Part shown: one piece after another, positions 33,003-41,230 of the stretch
How the letters are laid out: each line of letters begins with the position of its first letter
How positions within the stretch are numbered: position 1 is the first letter of the stretch
Source of the DNA: Kineosporiaceae bacterium
GTDB taxonomy: Bacteria; Actinomycetota; Actinomycetes; Actinomycetales; Kineosporiaceae
Length of the DNA stretch: 49,106 nt
Direction: 5' to 3'
NCBI GenBank assembly: GCA_016794595.1
Contig: JAEUJN010000110.1
Location: 1-49,106 of the forward strand
Made by a program: the position numbers and the translations under genes
Notes under the pieces: model-generated
The model's input: the letters and a program-made list of their open reading frames with translations, nothing else
Database searches by the model: none
What the model was told of the DNA's origin: nothing

Positions 33003-34715
33003 TCAGGACGCCGGTTCGCCGTCCCGGGCCAGTGCAGCGGTCACGGCGTCGGCCGACTCCCGCAGCATGGCGGCCACCTCGGGCAGCACGTGCGACTCGT
33101 CGAACAGGTCCGACAGCCGCGCCTCCTCCTGCAGCATCACCGAGTTGAGGGCTGCCACCAGGTCGAGCCACGCCTCGCGGGCCAGCGCGGCCGGCTGATC
33201 GGGCTCCAGGGCGGCCAACGGACGGCGCACCGCCTGCCGGAACCCTCGCGGATCGGTCGCGGCGCGCCCCGGCCCCGACTCCACGGCCAGGGTGGCGATC
33301 GCCAGCGTGACCGGCTCGGACTCCTGCCGTCCCAGGCTCTTCGTGATCCCGGCGAGCCAGTCGTCGACCGTCCGGTCCACGCGGGTGGTCACGTCCGCGG
33401 AGGGCTGGGCGAGGGTGCGTGCGTCGTCCGCCGTGATCGCGGAGTGATCCGACCAGCGCTCGGCGATGCGGAACATCGCCAGGTCGAGTTGTTCGGCCAC
33501 CAGACGGCCGATGGCCTCGCGCAGCGCGCGCCTGACCGTCGTCCACGGGTCCTCGACGGGCTTGCGCCGTCGCAGCAGTCCCGGTCGCTTGCCCGCACCG
33601 GACGCCGCGGCGTGCGCCTTGTGCCCGGGGTTCTCGACGCCGGGCCGGGTCGTGGCCCGCCACGCCGCGGTCACCTCCTCGGTGACCAGGGAGGCGTCCG
33701 TGCAGCGGGCCCGAACCCGCTCGCGCGCGTGGGAGAAGATCGCCTCCACGTCCACCCGCAGGCGACGGGCCGTGACCACCTGGTCATCGGCGGCGTCCGC
33801 CAGGTGGTGCACGGCGGCCACCACTTGCCCCAGGGAGGAGTCCAGCACCGGGGCGATCGAGGCCGCCGGTCGGGTGCCACGGTGGGTGCGGCTGGTCGTC
33901 TCCAGCCAGCGCTGCAACGGCAGGACGACGTGCACCGGCAACCGGCCCTCGAACAGCGGCACCTCGAGCAGGGTGAACATGTGCGCGTGCGCCAGCCCGG
34001 CCTCGGTGAGCAGGGTCGCGAAATGCCGGCGCACCTGGGCCACCTCGGCATCGCGCAACCGGTTCAGCACCACGGCCAGCGGCATCCGCCGCCGGGCGGC
34101 CTCCGCGAGCATCCCCCAGGACATGGCGTCGGCATAGTCGGTCCCCGTGGTCACGAACAACCACATGTCGGCGACGGCCAGCAGCCGCTCGGCGAGCTGC
34201 CGGTTGCGATCCACCCGTGAGTCCAGGTCGGGGGAGTCGATGACCGCCAGGCCCTGCGGTACGTCGGGATGCGGGACGGCGCGCAAGTCGACCCATCGAG
34301 AGGCGTCGCCGAGGTTCTGGCGCGCCTCGCCCCGCTCGGGATCCTGGCGCAGCCCGAGGGAGACCAGGGCCTCGGCGTCCAGCGGGTTGTAGATCATCAC
34401 TGGTTGGCGGGTGGTGGGGCGCAGCACGCCGCTGAGGCTGACCGGCGCGCCGACCAGGGAGTTGGTCAGGGTCGACTTGCCGGCCCCGGTGGGCCCCCCG
34501 ATGACCACCACCAGGGGCGGTTCGTCGGTGGTGGCGAGGCGAGGCATGGCATAGCTCTCGAGCAGTCGCAGCGCCCGATCGCGGGCCTCGTGCATGACCG
34601 TCAGCGCCGGGCCACCGGTGGGCAGGCGCAGGCTCTGGACCGTGTGGTGCAGCCGGGTCGCGGCGTCCACCAGTTCCTGCGCGTCCCCCACCCCCGGGCG
34701 GGCGGCGTCGTCCAT
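33003..34715 (-). CDS. Dynamin-like GTPase
   Basis: The 570-residue protein has a GTPase domain with P-loop GGPTGAGKSTLTNSL (residues 73-87), RPTTRQPVM as switch I region and LAVIDSPDLDSRVDRNRQL as G3. In the G4 position it has VLNRLRD instead of the usual NKxD. The rest is largely helical with a basic KRPGLLRRRKPVEDP stretch, but no clear membrane helix. Actinomycetes often carry such GTPases in pairs; only one is present here. GGAAGGGG precedes the ATG at 34715. A role in membrane remodelling or stress is possible; the altered G4 may change nucleotide specificity. Confidence 0.82.
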   Translation of the reverse strand: MDDAARPGVGDAQELVDAATRLHHTVQSLRLPTGGPALTVMHEARDRALRLLESYAMPRLATTDEPPLVVVIGGPTGAGKSTLTNSLVGAPVSLSGVLRPTTRQPVMIYNPLDAEALVSLGLRQDPERGEARQNLGDASRWVDLRAVPHPDVPQGLAVIDSPDLDSRVDRNRQLAERLLAVADMWLFVTTGTDYADAMSWGMLAEAARRRMPLAVVLNRLRDAEVAQVRRHFATLLTEAGLAHAHMFTLLEVPLFEGRLPVHVVLPLQRWLETTSRTHRGTRPAASIAPVLDSSLGQVVAAVHHLADAADDQVVTARRLRVDVEAIFSHARERVRARCTDASLVTEEVTAAWRATTRPGVENPGHKAHAAASGAGKRPGLLRRRKPVEDPWTTVRRALREAIGRLVAEQLDLAMFRIAERWSDHSAITADDARTLAQPSADVTTRVDRTVDDWLAGITKSLGRQESEPVTLAIATLAVESGPGRAATDPRGFRQAVRRPLAALEPDQPAALAREAWLDLVAALNSVMLQEEARLSDLFDESHVLPEVAAMLRESADAVTAALARDGEPAS

Positions 34716-35117
34716 GCCGGTATGCCCCTTCCGCGAGGTTCGCAGGTCCTGGCGCACCGATGGTAGTGGGCGGGCTTCGGCTGTGTCCCGCAGTGGGCCC
34801 GCAGCGCACCAGCGGACTTCGGCCGTCCGGCACGTGCGGGCAGCCGTCCGGGCGCTCGAGGGGACGGTTCGGTTCTCCCGGGACGATGCCCTCTGCGAAT
34901 CCATGCGGCGATTCCCCGGGTCGATTCCTCCGGTCGATTCCCGGTCGATTCCGCGTCGATTTCCGGGGTGAGCCCCCGAATTCGGCCGGACCATTACGCC
35001 GAACGAGTGACAGTTCGACATAGCAGCGCGATATCCCTCTGTTAACGCTCGGTGGTTTGTACTCGAACGGTTCCATGGAGAAGCCATGGCGTTCGCGAGT
35101 CGGGGAGTTGTCACCGT
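34716..35117. other. 402-bp intergenic region between divergent GTPase and glucanase genes
   Basis: No convincing gene was found. The region holds an array of GTCGATTCC repeats (34907-34963) and, nearer the glucanase, an AT-richer stretch (GACATAGCAGCGCGATATCC with GTTAACGC at about 35017-35048) where a promoter would be expected. A GGGGAG Shine-Dalgarno lies at its right end. Confidence 0.6.
34907..34963 (+). repeat. Five-copy GTCGATTCC direct repeat array
   Basis: Copies start at 34907 (GGCGATTCC), 34920, 34933, 34944 (all GTCGATTCC) and 34955 (GTCGATTTC), with spacings of 13, 13, 11 and 11 bases. A weaker copy TGCGAATCC at 34894 continues the 13-base phase. Spacing near one DNA turn suggests a multi-site protein-binding array. 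It lies about 155-210 bases before the glucanase start. Confidence 0.7.
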
Positions 35118-36782
35118 ATGGGTCGTCACTCGGCGTCCATGGCCGCCGAAGAGGTCCAACTGCCGCAGGTCCGGGCCGGTGGCGGCCGTCGCAGGGCACG
35201 ACCTGCGGGCCGGCGGCGAGCGTGGTGGCGCGCGGCAGGCGTGGTGGCGGTGATGCTCGGCACGACCGGGGTGGTCGGTGCCTCCTCACTGCTCGGGGAG
35301 GGCGCCAACGTGGTCCTCAACTCCTCCCTGGACGACAGCCTGGCAGGGTGGGGGGTCAACCCCGGCGCGCACCTCGAACGGGTTGCCGGACGCCACGGCG
35401 GCGGCGGACGGATCAGCCAGACCCAGCGGGATCACTGGACGATCGCTCTGAACGACAGCCGGAACTCGGTCTCCTCGGCCGCCGCCGGATCGACCTACCG
35501 AGCGGAGGCCTGGGTGCGTGGCCGCGCCGGTCAGCGGGTCAGCCTGCGCCTGATGGAGTACCGGGGCAGCACGCTGAAGGGCCAGCAGTCGGACGGCGCC
35601 ACCTTGCCGGACGGCGACTGGCACCGGCTCACCGTGGCCTACCGTGCCCGGGAGAGCGGCAGTTCACTGGACCTGAACGTGGTCGCCCACGACCTCCCTC
35701 GCGGGCAGGGCGTGGATGTGGACGACGTCCGGCTGACCGCGCCGTCGCCCTCGACCGCGACCTCGCCAGACGGCTCCGCAGGGCCCTCGTCGCCCACGTC
35801 GCCGACCGGGGCGTCGAACGGGACGTCGAACGGGGCGTCGAACGGGGCGGCATCCTCGCAGGCGTCGGACAGCGCAGCGGATACCGCGTCGGGTGCGGGT
35901 TCGAGGCGGTCCGAGGCGGCCGTGACGGCCCCGCCGAACCCCACGGCTCCGGCGCGGCCGAGCGCCTCGCCGTCCAGGGCGCCCTCGTCCGCGGCTCCGG
36001 CTGGCCAGGCCGCCGGTCGCTCGGGCTGGCGTCTGGTCTGGGCCGATGAGTTCTCCGGGTCGGGTGTCGACCCCTCGCGCTGGAAGGTCGAGGACCACTC
36101 CACGTACGGCGACGGCAACAACGAACTCGCCTGCCTGATGAACCGGCCGGAGAACCTGTCCGTCAGCTCCGGGGTATTGCACCTGATCGCCCGAGAGGAA
36201 TCGACGCCGATCACCTGCAACAGTTCCGATTCACGGTTCCCGAACGGGCGGCGGTACACCTCGGCGCACCTGACGACCAAGGGCAAGGCCGAGTGGACCT
36301 ACGGACGGTTCGAGGTGCGCGCCAAGCTGCCCACCGCGGCCGGAACCACCAAGGGCCTGTGGCCGGCGTTCTGGCTGCGCCCGACCGCCGGCGGAACCGG
36401 TGAGCTGGACGTGCTGGAGGCGATCGGCACCGACGGGTCGGGATCCGAGCACACCAAGGTCCACCAGACGATCTGGTACGACTACTCGGGAACCCACCGC
36501 CAGCAGCCGGCGACCGTCACGGTGCCCAACGGCCTGCCGTCCGCCGGCTTCCACACCTACGCGGCCGAGTGGGAACCCGGCGAGATCCGCTGGTACATCG
36601 ACGATGTGCTCACCTACACCCGCAACCGCTCGACCACCCCGTGGATCGACGAGGCCTTCGCCAAGCCGTTCTACCTCCGGTTGAACCTGGCGATCGGCGG
36701 TGGCTGGCCGGGGGCGCCCACGGGGGCCACCGAGTTCCCGGCCAGCTACGACGTCGACCATGTGCGGGTCTACCAACGGTGA
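35118..36782 (+). CDS. Secreted GH16 beta-glucanase with N-terminal carbohydrate-binding module
   Basis: The 554-residue protein has an Arg-rich start and a hydrophobic segment (AAGVVAVMLGTTGVVGASSLL) as export signal. A CBM4/9-like module follows (NVVLNSSLDDSLAGWGV to VDVDDVRL), then a Ser/Thr/Pro/Ala linker of about 90 residues and a GH16 catalytic domain from RLVWADEFSGSGVDPSRWKVE to YDVDHVRVYQ. The catalytic motif ELDVLE sits at residues 429-434 (nucleophile Glu429, acid/base Glu434), with the aromatic wall WPAFWLRPT before it. The family hydrolyses beta-1,3 or mixed-linkage glucans and galactans; this layout fits a laminarinase. ATG at 35118 is preceded by GGGAG. Confidence 0.92.
   Translation: MGRHSASMAAEEVQLPQVRAGGGRRRARPAGRRRAWWRAAGVVAVMLGTTGVVGASSLLGEGANVVLNSSLDDSLAGWGVNPGAHLERVAGRHGGGGRISQTQRDHWTIALNDSRNSVSSAAAGSTYRAEAWVRGRAGQRVSLRLMEYRGSTLKGQQSDGATLPDGDWHRLTVAYRARESGSSLDLNVVAHDLPRGQGVDVDDVRLTAPSPSTATSPDGSAGPSSPTSPTGASNGTSNGASNGAASSQASDSAADTASGAGSRRSEAAVTAPPNPTAPARPSASPSRAPSSAAPAGQAAGRSGWRLVWADEFSGSGVDPSRWKVEDHSTYGDGNNELACLMNRPENLSVSSGVLHLIAREESTPITCNSSDSRFPNGRRYTSAHLTTKGKAEWTYGRFEVRAKLPTAAGTTKGLWPAFWLRPTAGGTGELDVLEAIGTDGSGSEHTKVHQTIWYDYSGTHRQQPATVTVPNGLPSAGFHTYAAEWEPGEIRWYIDDVLTYTRNRSTTPWIDEAFAKPFYLRLNLAIGGGWPGAPTGATEFPASYDVDHVRVYQR
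35808..35855 (+). repeat. 12-bp in-frame repeat in the glucanase linker
   Basis: Units GGGGCGTCGAAC, GGGACGTCGAAC, GGGGCGTCGAAC and a diverged GGGGCGGCATCC follow one another and encode GASN/GTSN/GASN/GAAS. In-frame slippage would change the linker length without breaking the enzyme. Confidence 0.75.
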
Positions 36783-36821
36783 CTCGTCACCCGACCGATC
36801 ACCCGGACGACAGGGCGCTGA

Positions 36822-37850
36822 TCACTTCACCGTGAAGGTCTTGGTGTCCCACAGGGTCAGGCTGGCGTCCAGGCCACTGTCGTTGTAGGCCCGCAGTTCG
36901 TAGGTGCCGGGGGCCAGGTCGATGGTGGTCCGGGCGGTCGCGAAGCCGCCCATCATCGTGGTCACGAAGGTCGAGGCCACGACGTCCTCGCCGCGGTACA
37001 CCCTCAGCGGGACGTTGCCCTCGTACCCGGTGCCGTACACCGACACGGTCACGGGGGAGCTGACCGTCTCGCCCTCGGTGGGACCCAGGATCCACACGTT
37101 GGACTGCATCCCGAAGGGTGCCGCCCGGCGCACCGGTGCCGACCAGTCGAAGTGACCGGACGGCGGGGTGTCGCCGTTGACCAGCAGCCGTACGCGATGG
37201 ACCGCCGGCTGGGCGGCAGTGATCGTGTGCACCAGTTGCTGGACGGCCGCACCCTCGAAGGAGGCTCCGGTGGCCACGAAGGCGGACAGGTCGACGGTGG
37301 CCAGGTCACCGCTGGTGGTCAGGGACAGCACCCGGGTCGAGCGTGGCCACAGGGACGCGTAGTCCGGGTCGACCGCGTTGTCGCGCAGCATCTCGGTCAC
37401 TGCTGTCAATGCCGGATTGCCCTGGATCAGCGCCACCCGGTGGAACTCGCGGTACAGCCGTGGGCTGTTGTTGATGTCGGCGATGTAGTAAACCGGCACG
37501 GCCCGAACGGGTCCCGCCGCCGGGCTCGACGCCGAGGGGGCGGTGGACTGCTGCGACGTGGACGGCACGGTCGACGCCGCAGCCGACGGCCCGGTGGACG
37601 GTGCACCGGACGGCGCGGTGCTCACCGCGCCGGTGGGCGCCGCGCTGCTCGCGGTGCCCCCGGGGGTGGTGCCGCCGTCCCCGGTCCGGCCCCACAGGAA
37701 GCCCGCGGCGGTTCCGCCGGCCACCAGGGTGAGGGCGGCCACCGCCGGTGCCAGCCAGCGCGTGAACGGCCGGTGAGGCGCGGGGGGAAGCCGTGGGGGA
37801 AGGGTGTCAGGGGTGAATCGGGGAGTGGTTCCCGGGTCGACGGTGCTCAT
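36822..37850 (-). CDS. GerMN/Gmad2 domain protein with single membrane anchor
   Basis: The 342-residue protein has a short cytoplasmic Pro-rich head, one helix (RWLAPAVAALTLVAGGTAAGFLWG) and a low-complexity Ser/Thr/Pro/Ala linker (residues about 65-110). A GerMN domain follows (VPVYYIADINNSPRLYREFHRV, VLSLTTSGDLATVDLSAFV, VHTITAAQPAVHRVRLLVNG) and a C-terminal Gmad2 immunoglobulin-like domain (SNVWILGPTEGETVSSPVTVSVYGTGYEGNVPLRVYRG, ending LTLWDTKTFTV). The pair of domains is typical of actinomycete surface proteins related to spore germination GerM and the LpqB family. It is exported; role unknown. GGAGG precedes the ATG. Confidence 0.87.
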   Translation of the reverse strand: MSTVDPGTTPRFTPDTLPPRLPPAPHRPFTRWLAPAVAALTLVAGGTAAGFLWGRTGDGGTTPGGTASSAAPTGAVSTAPSGAPSTGPSAAASTVPSTSQQSTAPSASSPAAGPVRAVPVYYIADINNSPRLYREFHRVALIQGNPALTAVTEMLRDNAVDPDYASLWPRSTRVLSLTTSGDLATVDLSAFVATGASFEGAAVQQLVHTITAAQPAVHRVRLLVNGDTPPSGHFDWSAPVRRAAPFGMQSNVWILGPTEGETVSSPVTVSVYGTGYEGNVPLRVYRGEDVVASTFVTTMMGGFATARTTIDLAPGTYELRAYNDSGLDASLTLWDTKTFTVK

Positions 37851-37971
37851 GGTGTCGCCTCCGGCGCCGGAGTCCGGCGCTACCTCCATTGTCGCGCAGT
37901 TCGTGCGCTCCCACCTCGGACGTCCGGCCCGGGCCGGAGGTTGACACCACCAGGTGGAGCTCAGGCCGAGC

Positions 37972-38367
37972 TCAGGCCGCCTGGGGGTCGGGCTGGTGGA
38001 TGCCGAAGGTGTTCCCCTCGGTGTCCAGGTAGTAGCCCTGCCAGGCCATCCCGGGCAGTGCCATCTTGGGCAGGGCCACCTGGCCACCGGCCTCGAGGAT
38101 CCTGCGCTCGGTCTCGTCGTAGTCGGCGACGCCGATGGTGCAGACGAAGGCGTTGGAACCGGCGGGCCCGGCCGGGACCGGCGCCGGACGGGCGAGCAGT
38201 CCGCCGTTGATGCCCATCTGGTCGTCGGCGCCGGTGATCACTCCCCAGTAGGGCGATCCGGTGACCTGGCTGTAGTCCTGGAACGTCCAGCCGAGGGCCG
38301 CCTCGTAGAAGGCCTTGGCGCGTTCGACGTCGTCGGCCTGGATCTCGAAGTGCACGACACGGGACAT
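37972..38367 (-). CDS. VOC-family (glyoxalase-like) protein
   Basis: The 131-residue vicinal-oxygen-chelate fold protein has SRVVHFEIQADDVERAKAFYEAALGWTFQ at the start and MAWQGYYLDTEGNTFGIHQPD at the end. His6 and the late Glu lie at the usual metal sites; in many single-domain members they serve as ligands. AGGAGG is placed eight bases before the ATG. Substrate unknown. It precedes the amidohydrolase in reverse order on the same strand, with a 32-base gap. Confidence 0.88.
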   Translation of the reverse strand: MSRVVHFEIQADDVERAKAFYEAALGWTFQDYSQVTGSPYWGVITGADDQMGINGGLLARPAPVPAGPAGSNAFVCTIGVADYDETERRILEAGGQVALPKMALPGMAWQGYYLDTEGNTFGIHQPDPQAA

Positions 38368-38399
38368 GAGATGGTCCTCCTGAGTGGGTGAATGAGCGG

Positions 38400-39605
38400 T
38401 CATACCCGGACTCCTCGGGCGTAGACCGCCAGGATCCGGTGGATGGCCTCGGGGTCGGCGAGCGGATCGCCGTCCACGATCAGCAGGTCGGCCTCGAATC
38501 CGGCCGCGATCCGGCCCACCCTGTCGGCGAGGCCCACCACCCGGGCGGCGCCCGTGGTCGCCACCCGCAGGGCCTCCAGCGGCCCGATGCCGACCTCGGC
38601 GAGCTGGCCCAGCGCCGTCCGGAGCACGTCGTGCGGTTTCGGTGGGGCGATCCCGGCGTCCGTACCGGCGACGACCACCGCGCCACGCTCCACGAGGCCG
38701 CGCAGGGTCGCGAGGATCAGCGGCAGTCTGGCCACGATCTCGGGCGGGGGGACATGGTCCGGTGCCGGGGCCATGCCGACCGTCATCCCGACCACGATGC
38801 GCCGTTCGGTGATCGCCGCCAGCAGGTGCTCCGGGGCCTCGACCCCCTCGGTGGTCCAGAACGAGACGTGCTCCATGCCGTCCACGCCGGCCGCCACGCA
38901 GTCGGCGATCGCCGAGGTGCCGTGGGCGTGAGCCGTCAGCGGCAGTCCGCAGCGGTGGGCCTCGTCCACCGCTGCCGTCAGCACCTCGCGGGTGAACTGG
39001 GCCTCCTCCTGGCGGCTACCCGGGGTCATCACCCCACCGCTGGACATCACCTTGATCACGTCGCACCCGCGCTCGGCTCGTTCCCGGACGGCGGCGCGCA
39101 TCGCGCGCGGGTCGTCGGCGATCGCGCCCCCCAGGAAGTGGCAGTGCCCGGCGAGGGTGGTGATCGGGGGACCGGCCGCCAGGATTCGCGGGAGCGGCTG
39201 GACGGGCGCCGGGTCCGGCGTCCGCAGGCCCAGGGACAGGTACGTGCGATCACCGAGGTCGCGCAGGGTCGTGACCCCTCCGGCCAGGGCGGTCCGGGCT
39301 GCGGCGGTCATGGCCGTCCGGGCGGCATCGTCGTCCCGTTCGGCGAGGGTGGCCACCGGGTCGGGTGAGGCGTCGAAGCACAGGTGCACATGGGTGTCGA
39401 TCAGGCCCGGCATCACCGTGGCGCCGGCCAGGTCGACCAGTTCTGCGTTCTCCGGTTCGACATGCCCGCTCACCACGGCGGTGATCGAGGAGCCGTCGAT
39501 CAGCACCGTCGTCGGGCCGTCGGTCATCACGTGGCCGTCGAAGACACGCGCAGCGCGGATCGCCGTCCGTCGTGGGCGTTCGCGGATCGAGGTGGGCAAG
39601 GCCAT
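38400..39605 (-). CDS. Amidohydrolase (imidazolonepropionase/prolidase-like)
   Basis: The 401-residue metal hydrolase has VMPGLIDTHVHLCFD (first His pair), a likely carboxylated-Lys or equivalent in RGCDVIKVMSSGGVMTP, GLPLTAHAHGTSAI and VDGMEHVSFW (later His residues), VVAGTDAGIAPPK (catalytic Asp) and the C-terminal GRIAAGFEADLLIVDGDPL. The whole beta-sandwich plus barrel is present, unlike the NagA in this window. The TTLRDLGD and KVMSSGG phrases place it among the broad-specificity amidohydrolases acting on Xaa-Pro or similar peptides. Substrate unproven. Start at 39605, an ATG; an earlier in-frame start is possible. Confidence 0.88.
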   Translation of the reverse strand: MALPTSIRERPRRTAIRAARVFDGHVMTDGPTTVLIDGSSITAVVSGHVEPENAELVDLAGATVMPGLIDTHVHLCFDASPDPVATLAERDDDAARTAMTAAARTALAGGVTTLRDLGDRTYLSLGLRTPDPAPVQPLPRILAAGPPITTLAGHCHFLGGAIADDPRAMRAAVRERAERGCDVIKVMSSGGVMTPGSRQEEAQFTREVLTAAVDEAHRCGLPLTAHAHGTSAIADCVAAGVDGMEHVSFWTTEGVEAPEHLLAAITERRIVVGMTVGMAPAPDHVPPPEIVARLPLILATLRGLVERGAVVVAGTDAGIAPPKPHDVLRTALGQLAEVGIGPLEALRVATTGAARVVGLADRVGRIAAGFEADLLIVDGDPLADPEAIHRILAVYARGVRV

Positions 39606-39748
39606 GCAGAACTGTCCCGCCCGGCCGCCGGGCTGTCGACCGCCGCCGGCCAGGTGACTCACGTCACAACGTCGGGCCGGTATCGATCCGGTCTGCGCGG
39701 CCGTCCATGACGCATCAGGTCATCACGAGCACGAGGAGACGAAACGCC

Positions 39749-39955
39749 ATGGGTACCAACGAGGGTGTCATCGACCGCGGTCTGCGGATCACGATCGGGC
39801 TGGTCGCCCTGGTCGCCGGCCTCGCGGTGGGGCTGGGGTCGGTGCTGAGCACCGTCCTGCTGGTGGTTGCGGCGATCATGTTCCTCACCGGCGTCGTCGG
39901 CTTCTGCCCGCTGTACCGGATCTTCGGCATCAATACCTGCGGCGTGCGCCGCTGA
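39749..39955 (+). CDS. DUF2892 small membrane protein (YgaP-tail type)
   Basis: The 68-residue protein starts GTNEGVIDRGLRITIGLVALVAGLAVG, has two helices and ends VVGFCPLYRIFGINTCGVRR. The CPLY and NTC cysteines match the DUF2892 family, the membrane tail also found on rhodanese YgaP. GAGGAGAC lies upstream of the ATG. The gene overlaps the end of the convergent TVP38-like gene by 26 bases. A role in sulfur or thiol chemistry is suggested by the family only. Confidence 0.87.
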   Translation: MGTNEGVIDRGLRITIGLVALVAGLAVGLGSVLSTVLLVVAAIMFLTGVVGFCPLYRIFGINTCGVRR

Positions 39956-40616
39956 GGACTCCCGGCCCGGAGTGCCCCCGGCGGCGGGCGTAGGCCCAGC
40001 CCCCGACGATGAGCGCCAGCAGCGCCACCGTCGAGAGCAGGAACAGCCCGCTGCCGGGGTCCGCGCTGGCGGCTCCGAAGGCCACGTACACCACCGTGCC
40101 CGGGGTGATCCCGACCGCTGTGGCCAGGGCGTAGGGCACGAACCGCAGCGAGGTCAGCCCGCTGCCGTAGTTCACCGCCGCGTACGGGATCACCGGGGCC
40201 AGCCGACCGATCAGGACGGCGAACACCCCGTGCTGCTCGACCATCTCGTCCAGCCGGGCCATCCGGCCGCGGGTCAACCGGTCGACGCCGTCCCGGCCGA
40301 GCAGCCGGCCCACCCAGAACCCGGTGATCGCGCCGAGCATCGCGGCCACCCAGACCAGCATCATGCCGGTGGCCAGACCGAACACCAGGCCACCTGCCAT
40401 CGACAGCACGGTGCGGGGAACCAGCAAGAGTCCCGCCACGACGTAGCCCAACACGAACCACAGCGGCACCCACGGGCCACTGCCCTGTGCCCAACTGCGG
40501 ATCTGGTCCACGTCCGGCAGGGGGACCAGGATCAGCAGCGCGATGCCGGCCAGGATCAGCGCCACGAACGCGCCGAACCTCGCCCACACGCTGATCTCGT
40601 TCATCGCCTCCATCAT
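39930..40616 (-). CDS. TVP38/TMEM64 (DedA-like, SNARE-associated) membrane protein
   Basis: The protein, about 228 residues, has five or six helices and the family signature: GYVVAGLLLVPRTVLSMAGGLVFGLATGMMLVWVAAMLGAITGFWVGRLLGRD, then VFAVLIGRLAPVIPYAAVNYGSGLTSLRFVPYALATAVGITPGTVVYVAFG. The re-entrant segment LIGRLAPVIPYAAVNY is diagnostic. Relatives move lipids across the membrane. Several starts (40640 GTG, 40616, 40613 and 40604 ATG) are possible; I chose 40616 for a weak GGGAA upstream. Its 3' end overlaps the DUF2892 gene. Confidence 0.88.
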   Translation of the reverse strand: MMEAMNEISVWARFGAFVALILAGIALLILVPLPDVDQIRSWAQGSGPWVPLWFVLGYVVAGLLLVPRTVLSMAGGLVFGLATGMMLVWVAAMLGAITGFWVGRLLGRDGVDRLTRGRMARLDEMVEQHGVFAVLIGRLAPVIPYAAVNYGSGLTSLRFVPYALATAVGITPGTVVYVAFGAASADPGSGLFLLSTVALLALIVGGWAYARRRGHSGPGVLSGARRRY

Positions 40617-40708
40617 GAGGCCGTTCCCGCCCGGCTCCACATCGGGCGAAGGGCACGCCCAGCTGGCGGGTGGTCCCGGCGGGCCGAGATCGCAGCGATG
40701 ATGGTCGG

Positions 40709-41230
40709 GTGCCCGATCCCGAGATCACCGTGGTCCGACTGCTCGAGCAGCACTGGCCGGCTGTGCGGGCGATCTACGCGGCAGGCATCGTCACGGGTCA
40801 TGCGACCTTCGAGACAGAGCCACCCAGCTGGGAGGCCTTCGACGCGGGGCGGTTGCCGGAGCATCGCTTCGTGGCCGAGGTACGTCGCCCGGACGCCGCA
40901 CCGGCGATCCTCGGCTGGGTGGTCGCCTCGCCGGTGTCGGATCGCTGTGCCTACTCGGGAGTGGTCGAGGACTCGGTGTACGTCGACCAGCGAGCCCAGG
41001 GCCGCGGCGTCGGACGGCGCCTGCTCGCGCAGCTGATCGCCTCCACCGAGGCGGCGGGCATCTGGACCATCCAGTCCGGCATCTTCCCCGAGAACACCGC
41101 CAGCCTGGCCCTGCACCACGCGCTGGGGTTTCGCACCGTCGGGATCCGCGAACGCCTCGGGCGGATGGCCTCCGGACCGATGGCGGGCCAGTGGCGCGAC
41201 GTCGTCCTGGTGGAGCGGCGCGCCCCTTGA
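40709..41230 (+). CDS. GNAT acetyltransferase, phosphinothricin acetyltransferase type
   Basis: The 173-residue protein has the order typical of the Pat/Bar and YncA/MnaT subfamily: LLEQHWPAVRAIYAAGIVTGHATFETEPPSWEAF at the start, GWVVASPVSDR, EDSVYVDQRAQGRGVGRRLLAQLI (acetyl-CoA pyrophosphate loop QGRGVGR) and IFPENTASLALHHALGFRTVGIRERLG. Such enzymes acetylate phosphinothricin or amino-acid analogues such as methionine sulfoximine. GTG at 40709 was chosen by length. It is convergent with the methyltransferase gene, with no intergenic space. Confidence 0.88.
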   Translation: MPDPEITVVRLLEQHWPAVRAIYAAGIVTGHATFETEPPSWEAFDAGRLPEHRFVAEVRRPDAAPAILGWVVASPVSDRCAYSGVVEDSVYVDQRAQGRGVGRRLLAQLIASTEAAGIWTIQSGIFPENTASLALHHALGFRTVGIRERLGRMASGPMAGQWRDVVLVERRAP

